Positions 1-5,720 of a stretch of DNA of 5,720 bases are shown here, in pieces. Source of the DNA: Chlamydiota bacterium (lineage in GTDB: Bacteria > Chlamydiota > Chlamydiia > Chlamydiales > SM23-39); the NCBI GenBank assembly GCA_021772165.1, contig JAJFMM010000009.1, positions 1 through 5,720 on the forward strand, in the 5' to 3' direction. How positions within the stretch are numbered: the first letter of the stretch is position 1; every line of letters begins with the position of its first letter. The notes beneath the pieces are model-generated. The model was not told the origin of the DNA and ran no database searches. It saw only the letters and a program-made list of their open reading frames with translations. Made by a program: the position numbers and the translations under genes.

Positions 1-1018
1 CAGAATTTGCTAATTGGCGCTGCTCTAACTCCGCATCAAATGCTTGTTGATAAAGCCATGCGTGCGGCTCGCCTAAAAGTTGTGCTTCCTGCTTAAGACT
101 CAGGAATCCGGTTTGATTCAGATTCGTTCTTAAGTAGCTCGTATGCTCATCGACGACCCCCTGCAGCATCTTGTAGACATCATTTTGCCGCTTTGCGAGA
201 TACTCGATCTGCGCTTCAGCCACCTGATCGTGATCCTCTTTGAGATGGCGCTGATAATGAAGCATTAATTCATTGAGGATATTCGCACCCAAATGGCGAT
301 CGCGGTGAACAAAAAAGAGATCGAAAAGGGATTTATTGGTTTTGTGACTAGCGATCTGCAGACAGCCCCTCAACATCTCAACCGAAGAGATCCATGGAGA
401 GAGCGCAAAAGTATAGTGCCTTCCACATTTCAGCGATTTAGGAACTTTAGAAAGAGAAAAAGAGAGCCCCGCTTCCAAAAAGACCTTCGTCCCCACACGA
501 CCTTCAATCGGCTCTGAGCTACCCACCACTGTAAATTCTTCAGCACTCTTAAAACAGAGCTGAAAACTCCGAGTTTCCTCTCCTTCATAAAAAACATCGA
601 CAAATTGGAACGCGTCGAGGTCATCGATTTTGCGACCTCTTAAAATCCGAAGATTCTCCGTAATACGCTTCCAGGCTTTTCCGAGCTTTCCTCCTGAAAG
701 AGGCGCTATCTGAAGACCAAATTGAACGACCAGGGGTTTTAAAATCAGGTTCGATTGGAAGAGAGCAGAGGCTTCGGGGGAGTCCCCAGAAATGCCCAGA
801 CCGCCTAACATCCCTAGTACGCCTTCTCCTCCCTTTTTTTCTGCACTTTCTTTGAAAGTCGCTAGAGCCCTGTATTTAACCGGCTTGGCTAGAGAATAAA
901 AAGAAGCGAGAGCACAGCCAATAAGAGCGGCTCGAAAAAGCGTCTTTTTCTGCTTTCGCAAAAGCCTTGCGATGTCTCCGAGAGAAAAGATCTTTTCTTC
1001 AGGGTCTACATTCATCAT
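1..1018 (-). CDS. Wzz/GumC-type polysaccharide chain-length determinant, 3' end cut by window
   Basis: The minus strand is open without a stop from the ATG at 1018 to the window edge, giving 339 residues; the C-terminus lies outside. A short cytosolic N-terminus (MMNVDPEEKIFSLGDIARLLRKQKK) is followed by one hydrophobic segment at about residues 26-44 and then PVKYRALATF, the usual Wzz/GumC junction from membrane to periplasm. A glycine-rich stretch (about 63-78) precedes a helix ending LILKPLVVQFGLQI (91-104), also a family trait. Residues 240-300 are charged and helical, starting with the ANILNELMLHYQ motif (245-256), and probably form the periplasmic coiled coil. The protein would be an inner-membrane co-polymerase setting polymer length and pairing with the Wza-like protein encoded just upstream. 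Whether a tyrosine-kinase (Wzc) domain follows cannot be seen. The start overlaps the upstream TGA as ATGATG (first ATG at 1018, second at 1015). No good Shine-Dalgarno is present, so translational coupling is likely. Family assignment is by pattern recognition. Confidence 0.8.
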   Translation of the reverse strand, partial: MMNVDPEEKIFSLGDIARLLRKQKKTLFRAALIGCALASFYSLAKPVKYRALATFKESAEKKGGEGVLGMLGGLGISGDSPEASALFQSNLILKPLVVQFGLQIAPLSGGKLGKAWKRITENLRILRGRKIDDLDAFQFVDVFYEGEETRSFQLCFKSAEEFTVVGSSEPIEGRVGTKVFLEAGLSFSLSKVPKSLKCGRHYTFALSPWISSVEMLRGCLQIASHKTNKSLFDLFFVHRDRHLGANILNELMLHYQRHLKEDHDQVAEAQIEYLAKRQNDVYKMLQGVVDEHTSYLRTNLNQTGFLSLKQEAQLLGEPHAWLYQQAFDAELEQRQLANS

Positions 1019-2064
1019 GGTATGGTCAATCCAAACGAGCCTGCGCTTTGGCTGATTACGTCAATGGTTGTAAAGCTAGGCAGAAGCTGAGATACGAAAC
1101 GATTCCATTCCGCGATCGGGGTAGCTGCCACATAAACAATATCACCGGGCATCAGAAGCAAACTATCATTAGGCAGATGAATGACATGTTCCCAGCTCAA
1201 GGTATAGATTTTAGGTTTGGCGATATTGCCGCGTATCACCTGGATATAAGATTTGTCACCGGTGTAGGGAATGCCTCGCGCTTCAGCAAGAGCATGACGC
1301 AGTGACATATAACCGTGAGGCAAACTGATTACACGTTCCACCCCAACCTCTCCCATAATCATCAGTGACGCTGCGGATGGCTCAGCAATATAGATCTTGT
1401 CGCCACCTCTCATGACGATATTTTGCTCCATATTCCCTTCTTTCAACAGCTTGAAAAGATCGACAGAGAGCATGAGGTCATCTCGAAGCACGTAGCTCTT
1501 GAAGAGATTCGCTTCTGTTGGAACACGAGCCTTAGCCAATACGTCAAAAAGGCGAATCTTTCCATCGACAGGGATACTGGGCATAGCAACGAGTCCAGCT
1601 AACTCCACTTTGCGAGTAAAACGGTCTCGATAGGTCAGAAAAATGGAAACATCGCGAATCTCTTTTCGATAGCTTTCTTGGATTTTATCGCGAGCTTCTT
1701 CCAAGGTAAGGCCTTCTACCGCAACGGGAGGGAGATCCGGAAGTGCGATCTGCCCACTTGTCACACGGTAACCCACCGTTTTTCCGATCTCCTGTACCGC
1801 AGCAATCAGATCTTGCCGCTTAGGATGATAGAGAGCAATTTCCAGTAGATCATCTTCGTGGATACGATCCTGATATTCCTTTAGGAACTCCTCATCGACC
1901 TCATCATATAATTTTCCTTCCATCTCAAGAATGGAAAATTTTCCTTCGCGGATCTTGTAAGAGTCCATGACGAACTCATCTGCACCGCATATCTCTTTTC
2001 CCATGTAGGGACTATTGCAGGAGACGGCTCCTAAGGCGATCAGAATAGATAGAAAAAAACGCAT
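1015..2064 (-). CDS. Wza-type outer-membrane polysaccharide export lipoprotein
   Basis: This 349-residue protein begins with a lipoprotein-like signal, MRFFLSILIALGAVSC, with the probable lipidated cysteine at C16; the -3 position is Ala, so the lipobox is relaxed. After a 50-residue linker comes a polysaccharide export (PES) domain at about 66-145, beginning with DRIHEDDLLEIALYHP. Two SLBB-like segments follow: 152-227, from KVELAGLVAMPSIPVDGKI to GGDKIYIAEPS, and 233-312, from LMIMGEVGVERVISLPHGY to MPGDIVYVA. The C-terminal part (316-345, PIAEWNRFVSQLLPSF) resembles the Wza helix that forms the outer-membrane pore. By family knowledge it would be the outer-membrane exit channel for a polymer controlled by the Wzz-like protein encoded downstream, with which it shares a 4-bp ATGA overlap. 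An AGGGG Shine-Dalgarno lies 6 nt before the ATG. It is divergent from the epimerase gene. The sugar exported cannot be told from the sequence. Confidence 0.88.
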   Translation of the reverse strand: MRFFLSILIALGAVSCNSPYMGKEICGADEFVMDSYKIREGKFSILEMEGKLYDEVDEEFLKEYQDRIHEDDLLEIALYHPKRQDLIAAVQEIGKTVGYRVTSGQIALPDLPPVAVEGLTLEEARDKIQESYRKEIRDVSIFLTYRDRFTRKVELAGLVAMPSIPVDGKIRLFDVLAKARVPTEANLFKSYVLRDDLMLSVDLFKLLKEGNMEQNIVMRGGDKIYIAEPSAASLMIMGEVGVERVISLPHGYMSLRHALAEARGIPYTGDKSYIQVIRGNIAKPKIYTLSWEHVIHLPNDSLLLMPGDIVYVAATPIAEWNRFVSQLLPSFTTIDVISQSAGSFGLTIP

Positions 2065-2070
2065 GTAAAT

Positions 2071-2075
2071 CCCCT
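2071..2075 (-). promoter_or_regulatory. Ribosome binding site of the Wza-like gene
   Basis: The minus strand reads AGGGG followed by 6 nt (ATTTAC) and then the ATG at 2064. This is a good match to the anti-Shine-Dalgarno sequence at normal spacing and supports the start chosen, which also leaves an intact lipoprotein signal. Confidence 0.6.
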
Positions 2076-2097
2076 GGCATTTAAGCTAGGCTCTCTT

Positions 2098-2126
2098 TTA
2101 AGATAGAGAGGATGATCATGTATAAC
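2098..2126 (+). promoter_or_regulatory. Candidate sigma-70-type promoter of the epimerase gene
   Basis: A -10-like TATAAC (2121-2126, 5 of 6 to consensus) is preceded after 17 bp by TTAAGA (2098-2103, 4 of 6 to TTGACA). Transcription would start near 2133, giving a leader of about 14 nt that contains AAGGG (2139-2143), only 3 nt from the ATG at 2147. The -10 overlaps a small dyad, ATAAC-AGAA-GTTAT (2122-2135). The spacing is ideal but the -35 is weak, so this is an inference from motifs. No comparably good promoter was found for the divergent Wza-like gene in the same 82 bp. Confidence 0.45.
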
Positions 2127-2146
2127 AGAAGTTATTTTAAGGGAAA

Positions 2147-3145
2147 ATGCAAAAAAACTCTGTGAAGCGCATTCTTATCACAGGCGCTGCTGGTTTTATT
2201 GGTTTCCATCTCGCTCTTCACCTGAAGAAGCGAGGCGATCTTGTTGTGGGCATTGATAATTTCAACGCTTATTACGATCCCAAACTCAAGAGAGACCGAA
2301 GAGATCAGTTGGTGCAGGCCGGCATTGAAGTGCTGACGGCTGACATTCGCGATCGGGATTTTCTACGGCTCCTCCTTCTACGCAATGAAATTACGCATGT
2401 AGTGCATCTTGCAGCGCAAGCCGGAGTGAGACACTCCCTCTTTGAGCCTGATGATTATGTTGCCTCCAATCTACACGGCTTCGTCTCGATTCTCGAAGCC
2501 TGCCGAGCGTTTCCGAGCATCAAGTTGATCTACGCTTCCTCCTCTTCCGTCTACGGACTCAATAAAAAAACGCCCTTTAGCGTCGAAGATCCTACAGACC
2601 AACCGGCCAATCTCTACGGAGCGACAAAGAAAGCCAATGAAGTGATGGCACACGCCTATCATCATCTCTACGGTCTCTCTGTGACAGCTCTACGCTATTT
2701 TACGGTTTATGGACCTTGGGGAAGACCTGATATGGCCTATTACCGTTTCACCTCTCAAATTTGCGAAAAGCAGCCGATTCAAGTGTTCAACCGCGGTCAG
2801 ATGAAACGAGATTTCACCTACATCGATGATATCGTTCGAGGAACTACCGCAGCTGTAGATCTTGGAGCTGCTTGTGAAACATTCAATCTAGGCAACAATC
2901 GACCTGTTGCTCTGCTCCACATGATTCAGCTTCTGGAAGAGGGTCTTGGACTCAAAGCCGCAAAAGAGATGCTACCGATGCAGATGGGAGAGGTCACAGA
3001 AACTTACGCTGACATCGAAAAAAGTCAAAAGATGCTAAATTTCCAACCCTTAATCAGTCTTGAAGAAGGGATTAGCAATTTTCTCGAATGGTACCGCGCC
3101 TACCACCTCGATTCAACGACAGCCTATTCATTTTCTTCAAATTAG
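2147..3145 (+). CDS. UDP-glucuronate 4-epimerase-like NAD-dependent sugar epimerase
   Basis: This is a 332-residue extended short-chain dehydrogenase/epimerase, full length for the family. The NAD-binding glycine motif GAAGFIG is at 13-19 and the second strand ends in D37 (GIDNFNAYYDP). HLAAQAGVRHS is at 87-97, the SSSSVYG serine block at 131-137, and the catalytic YxxxK at Y157-K161 (YGATKK). TVYGPWGRPDMA (186-197) and the later RDFTYIDDIV are typical of UDP-glucuronate 4-epimerases (CapI/LspL/GAE group), which interconvert UDP-glucuronate and UDP-galacturonate in the cytosol. The product is a precursor for capsule, O-antigen or exopolysaccharide, which fits the divergent export genes next to it. 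Related 4-epimerases (GalE or UDP-GlcNAc epimerase types) are the main alternative; the GPWGRPDMA motif favours the uronate enzyme. No UDP-glucose dehydrogenase is present in the window. The 3' end overlaps the convergent nnrDE-like gene by 9 bp. The ATG start is preceded by AAGGG at only 3 nt. Confidence 0.87.
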   Translation: MQKNSVKRILITGAAGFIGFHLALHLKKRGDLVVGIDNFNAYYDPKLKRDRRDQLVQAGIEVLTADIRDRDFLRLLLLRNEITHVVHLAAQAGVRHSLFEPDDYVASNLHGFVSILEACRAFPSIKLIYASSSSVYGLNKKTPFSVEDPTDQPANLYGATKKANEVMAHAYHHLYGLSVTALRYFTVYGPWGRPDMAYYRFTSQICEKQPIQVFNRGQMKRDFTYIDDIVRGTTAAVDLGAACETFNLGNNRPVALLHMIQLLEEGLGLKAAKEMLPMQMGEVTETYADIEKSQKMLNFQPLISLEEGISNFLEWYRAYHLDSTTAYSFSSN

Positions 3146-4597
3146 ACTTTTGAATGCCTGCGGCAGAAACTCGATGAGATCTTCCGCAATCATACAATAA
3201 GACGTTTTCTCAACGGCGGCAGCTTCTCCCGCCAATGCGTGTAGAAAAACCCCCAAAAGCGCAGCCTCTTTTGCACTGCAGCCTTGCGCTAAGAGTGCCG
3301 CGAGCAGCCCTGTAAGAACATCGCCGCTGCCAGCCGTCGCCATCCCTGGATCACCACGTGCAATCAAATAGGGTCTTTCTTTCGGCAAGAAAACCCAAGT
3401 CGGAGCCCCCTTCAACACAAGCACCGTCTTCTTCTCTTCGCAAAAATCCTGACAAGCCTTCAGAAGAGCAGCCTCATCCATCTTCTCTTTTCCAAGAAGC
3501 CGGAGCATCTCACCCCGATGCGGGGTGCAAATAGAACTGCTTGGCATAGGCAGATCGGAATAAAGGGCATCGGCATCAAAAACTGTAGGAACAGAGCTCT
3601 CTTTGAGCATGGCAAAGAGCTGCTTTTTTCTCTCTTCACTGCGACCGATTCCAGGACCCACAAAGAGAGCATTCGCCTTTTCTGTCGCCATCTTCCACGC
3701 CTCCTCTCTCCAAGGAATGCGAATCACTTCATAAGGGGCGTCCAGCGTTTCCGCTTGGGCTTCTTGAATGTAAAACCACTTTACAATGCCGGCGCCACCT
3801 CGCAATGCAGCCTTTGAGGCGAGCTTGGCTGAGCCGGCATATCCGGGAGAGCCCGCAAATCCTGCGACAAATCCGGCTTGATACTTGTGTCGACAGCGAT
3901 CGACTAAAGGGAGAAGTTCAGCCACCGACTCTTCTTCAAGTAGAGTAGCTACTTCTTTAGCTTCCTGCAGAGCTTCATCAGGCAGTCCAAAATCAGCAAC
4001 AGAGAGCTCTCCTACAACATTGAGCCCACTATTGAGAAACAAGCCGATCTTCGGCAGCCCCATGGTCACAGTGAGGGCGGCTTGAATTACAACTCCCCCG
4101 ATCTCTCCGGTAGACCCATTCAAACCTGACGGGATATCGATGGCTAAAGTAGGAGCTTCCGACAGGTTTGCGATCTCAATCGCATCTTTTAGGCGCCCTT
4201 CGATTTGACCGGAAAAACCAGTACCAAGCAGGCCATCGATCAGAATCCCATCACTACCTGGATCACTGAGCGGAACAATCTGCCCACCTTTTTTTATAAA
4301 TTCTTGAGCGAAACGCTTACACAGCTCACTGCACTCTTCGAGGGGAGCTAGATGCATCGCCTGCACCTCAAAGCCCGCCTCTAGAAGATGAGCACCTGCA
4401 ACAAAGGCATCTCCGCCCTTGTTTCCTTTCCAGGCAAAGAGTGTTGCTTTTGCGGATAAACCGTAGAGGGAAACCCATTCTTGAGCAGCTTCTGCTACAC
4501 ACAGTCCGGCTTGCTGCATGAATGCAAGATGCTTGGAGCCTTTTTCAACAGCCCACTTTTCTACACGAGCCATCTCTTGAGCAGTTACGATCTTCAT
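3137..4597 (-). CDS. nnrD: Bifunctional NAD(P)H-hydrate epimerase / ADP-dependent NAD(P)H-hydrate dehydratase
   Basis: The 486-residue length fits the fused YjeF enzyme that repairs NADHX and NADPHX, the hydrated, inactive cofactors. The N-terminal epimerase (NnrE) domain, about 1-215, shows GNKGGDAFVAG (58-68), IDGLLGTGF (120-128) and AIDIPSGLNG (152-161). The C-terminal ribokinase-like dehydratase (NnrD) domain, about 230-486, begins with HKYQAGFVAGFAGSPGYAGS and shows FVGPGIG (312-318), DADAL (341-345), TPHRGE (358-363), VLKGAPT (394-400) and the signature GDPGMATAGSGDVLTG (415-430), with the presumed catalytic Asp at 426. The epimerase loop reads GNKGGDA where most relatives have GNNGGDG. 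The start at 4597 is supported by AGGA 9 nt upstream. It follows gpsA on the same strand after a 53-bp gap with no clear terminator, so co-transcription is likely. Its last 9 bp overlap the end of the convergent epimerase gene. The reading frame is intact. Confidence 0.93.
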   Translation of the reverse strand: MKIVTAQEMARVEKWAVEKGSKHLAFMQQAGLCVAEAAQEWVSLYGLSAKATLFAWKGNKGGDAFVAGAHLLEAGFEVQAMHLAPLEECSELCKRFAQEFIKKGGQIVPLSDPGSDGILIDGLLGTGFSGQIEGRLKDAIEIANLSEAPTLAIDIPSGLNGSTGEIGGVVIQAALTVTMGLPKIGLFLNSGLNVVGELSVADFGLPDEALQEAKEVATLLEEESVAELLPLVDRCRHKYQAGFVAGFAGSPGYAGSAKLASKAALRGGAGIVKWFYIQEAQAETLDAPYEVIRIPWREEAWKMATEKANALFVGPGIGRSEERKKQLFAMLKESSVPTVFDADALYSDLPMPSSSICTPHRGEMLRLLGKEKMDEAALLKACQDFCEEKKTVLVLKGAPTWVFLPKERPYLIARGDPGMATAGSGDVLTGLLAALLAQGCSAKEAALLGVFLHALAGEAAAVEKTSYCMIAEDLIEFLPQAFKSLI

Positions 4598-4650
4598 GAG
4601 GGACTATCCTAAAAGGTTTTTTTCGGTGTAACAAACAGAGACGTTATTCG

Positions 4651-5652
4651 TCAAAGATGCTCTTCTTTGATCGCGCGCTGCAGAAGTGATTGAACAGCTT
4701 CTTTTGGATGCATGCCTTCATAGATAATTGCATAGGTCGCTTCCGTAATTGGAATAGGAATGCCATGCTTACGACCCAGCTGCAGTGCTGAAACACAAGT
4801 ATAGACACCCTCGACAGCCATGCCGATTTTTTGACGCGCGCCTTCGGGAGAAAAACCCTCCGCGATCAGACGGCCATAGCGATAGTTGCGGCTATGCGTA
4901 GAGAGACAAGTAACGCAGAGATCTCCCAAGCCGGATAGTCCATTGAGCGTTTCGGGCTTGCAGTCTTTAACGACACACAGTTTGCGAATCTCATGCAGAC
5001 CACGCGTCATCAGAGCTGCCTTAGTATTATCTCCACAGCCTAGGCCATCAGCGATACCGCAGGCGATCGCCATAATATTTTTCATTGCGCCGCCGAAGCA
5101 GACGCCTTTGAGATCTGAGTTTGGATAGACACGGAATTTGGGCGATGTGAATAGCTCAAGGATCTTTTTCATCACGCTCGCATCATAGGCTGAGCAGACA
5201 ACAGAAGTGGGCAGTTCACAAACAACTTCTTCTGCATGGCTCGGACCACTGAGGCAGCCAATCAAAGGACTTTCTTTTACGCCCATCAATTCTGAAATGA
5301 CCTCAGGCAAGAGAAGGCCCGATTTCTGTTCGATACCTTTTGAAGTAAGAATCACTGGGCACTGAATTTTTCCCAGTCGGATGACCTCGGTGAAAACGGG
5401 ACGAATGCCGGAAGATGTCACACTCTCTACGATGACATCGCATCCATCGAGAGCCTCGGCGAGATCGCTTGTAAAATGAATATTGTCGGGAGCTCGGGCA
5501 TCTGCGAGTTTAGGATGTACGCGCGTTTTTTCCAGCTGATCGGCGAACTCTTTACGTCGCGTCCAGACAGAAACGGAGTATCCGTTATTCGCAATGAGCG
5601 AGGCTATAGCAAAGCCCCAGGTTCCGGCTCCTAGGTAAGCAATTTTTTTCAT
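4651..5652 (-). CDS. gpsA: NAD(P)-dependent glycerol-3-phosphate dehydrogenase
   Basis: This cytosolic enzyme reduces dihydroxyacetone phosphate to sn-glycerol-3-phosphate, the backbone for phospholipids. From the ATG at 5652 the protein is 333 residues. It has the dinucleotide-binding motif GAGTWG (8-13), LTSKGIEQ around K105, LSGPS (134-138), GGAMKN with the catalytic Lys at 191, GLSGLGDL (238-245) and SRN (254-256) for substrate and cofactor binding. The frame is open further, to a TTG at 5685, but the extra 11 residues do not belong to the family, and they would encode the promoter's -10 box. The start is therefore placed at MKKIAYLG. No Shine-Dalgarno precedes it. The stretch VESVTSSGIRPV (75-86), the RVYPNSDLKGV block (174-184) and the KEEHL end recall chlamydial GpsA. 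It is probably first in a gpsA-nnrDE transcription unit. Confidence 0.96.
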   Translation of the reverse strand: MKKIAYLGAGTWGFAIASLIANNGYSVSVWTRRKEFADQLEKTRVHPKLADARAPDNIHFTSDLAEALDGCDVIVESVTSSGIRPVFTEVIRLGKIQCPVILTSKGIEQKSGLLLPEVISELMGVKESPLIGCLSGPSHAEEVVCELPTSVVCSAYDASVMKKILELFTSPKFRVYPNSDLKGVCFGGAMKNIMAIACGIADGLGCGDNTKAALMTRGLHEIRKLCVVKDCKPETLNGLSGLGDLCVTCLSTHSRNYRYGRLIAEGFSPEGARQKIGMAVEGVYTCVSALQLGRKHGIPIPITEATYAIIYEGMHPKEAVQSLLQRAIKEEHL

Positions 5653-5661
5653 GATGTAACT

Positions 5662-5670
5662 ATTATACCA
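5662..5670 (-). promoter_or_regulatory. Extended -10 promoter of gpsA
   Basis: The minus strand reads TGGTATAAT: a perfect TATAAT (5667-5662) preceded by the TGn extended -10 element. No good -35 hexamer lies at 16-18 bp; TTGAAA is present but only 12 bp away. An A-rich tract (A9 at 5706-5698 and A4 at 5711-5708) sits about 43-56 bp upstream of the likely start point, where an UP element would lie. Transcription would begin near 5655, only about 3 nt before the gpsA ATG at 5652. The motif is seen directly; promoter activity and start point are inferred. Confidence 0.6.
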
Positions 5671-5720
5671 TGAGCAGCTTTTCAATCGCCCCTATACTTT
5701 TTTTTTCTTTTAGAGGCGCA

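Noticed and set aside
296..303. GCGATCGC octamer, also at 5063-5070, as a HIP1-like repeat
   Set aside because: Only two copies were noticed, both inside coding sequence, which is too few to suggest a genome-wide repeated palindrome.
967..1305. Plus-strand open frame of 112 codons across the Wza/Wzz junction
   Set aside because: It is antisense to two well-supported export genes, shows no recognisable domain, and has no convincing ribosome binding site.
3136..3154. TTCAAA/TTTGAA dyad as a bidirectional terminator
   Set aside because: The 6-bp AT-rich stem is unstable and neither strand has a T-tract after it.
3518..3817. Plus-strand open frame of 99 codons, and another at 3885-4085, inside the nnrDE region
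   Set aside because: Both lie opposite conserved motifs of the dehydratase or epimerase domains and have arginine/serine-rich, low-information translations typical of shadow frames.
4608..4623. CCTAAAAGG followed by T7 on the plus strand as a terminator
   Set aside because: The stem is only 3 bp, and on the strand that is actually transcribed (minus) the run is A rather than T, so it cannot end the gpsA transcript intrinsically.
4606..4634. Possible internal promoter for nnrDE: TTGTTA (4634-4629), 17 bp, TAGGAT (4611-4606) on the minus strand
   Set aside because: Both hexamers match only 4 of 6, and the AGGA within the -10-like box is better explained as the Shine-Dalgarno 9 nt before the ATG at 4597. 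It remains a weak possibility.
5653..5685. N-terminal extension of GpsA starting at a TTG codon at 5685
   Set aside because: The extra 11 residues (SCSWYNSY-type) have no place before the family's Rossmann strand, the segment contains a consensus extended -10 element, and the ATG at 5652 gives the usual protein length.
5698..5712. T9 run with CTTTT on the plus strand as a terminator of an upstream gene
   Set aside because: No GC-rich stem precedes it and no plus-strand gene ends there within the window; it is better read as an A-tract upstream of the gpsA promoter.

Overview
The window reads as a piece of a bacterial chromosome, most likely from a Chlamydiota member (a Parachlamydia/Waddlia/Criblamydia-like environmental lineage rather than Chlamydia itself). 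The main pointer is GpsA. From its ATG start it is 333 residues, almost the length I remember for the Chlamydia trachomatis enzyme (about 334). It also carries the chlamydia-type version of the family, including VTSSGIRPV near residue 78, a RVYPNSDLKGV block near residue 174 and a KEEHL C-terminus. This comparison is from memory, not from a search. GC content is moderate, genes are packed tightly, and no mobile element, CRISPR array or RNA gene was seen.

Layout from left to right. Positions 1-1018 (minus) hold the first 339 residues of a Wzz/GumC-type chain-length determinant, cut by the window edge. It is joined by a 4-bp ATGA overlap to the preceding gene at 1015-2064 (minus), a Wza-type outer-membrane polysaccharide export lipoprotein. 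An 82-bp divergent intergenic region (2065-2146) separates this pair from a plus-strand UDP-glucuronate 4-epimerase-like gene (2147-3145). That gene meets a minus-strand fused NAD(P)H-hydrate epimerase/dehydratase (3137-4597) tail to tail, with the last 9 bp of the two reading frames overlapping. Upstream of the latter, on the same strand, lies gpsA (true start at 5652, stop at 4651). It has a consensus extended -10 promoter so close to its ATG that the mRNA may be leaderless.

Functionally there are two modules. The left half (Wzz-like, Wza-like, sugar-nucleotide epimerase) looks like part of an extracellular or capsular polysaccharide system: the epimerase would make UDP-galacturonate, and the other two would control chain length or polymerisation and carry the polymer across the envelope. 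The right half (gpsA, nnrDE) is housekeeping: glycerol-3-phosphate supply for phospholipids and repair of hydrated NAD(P)H. The sequence shows no wholly new system. The most noteworthy points are a polysaccharide export module in a probable chlamydial relative, the near-leaderless gpsA promoter, the overlapping convergent 3' ends, and the dyad-rich divergent promoter region. No stretch longer than 300 bases lacks a gene.
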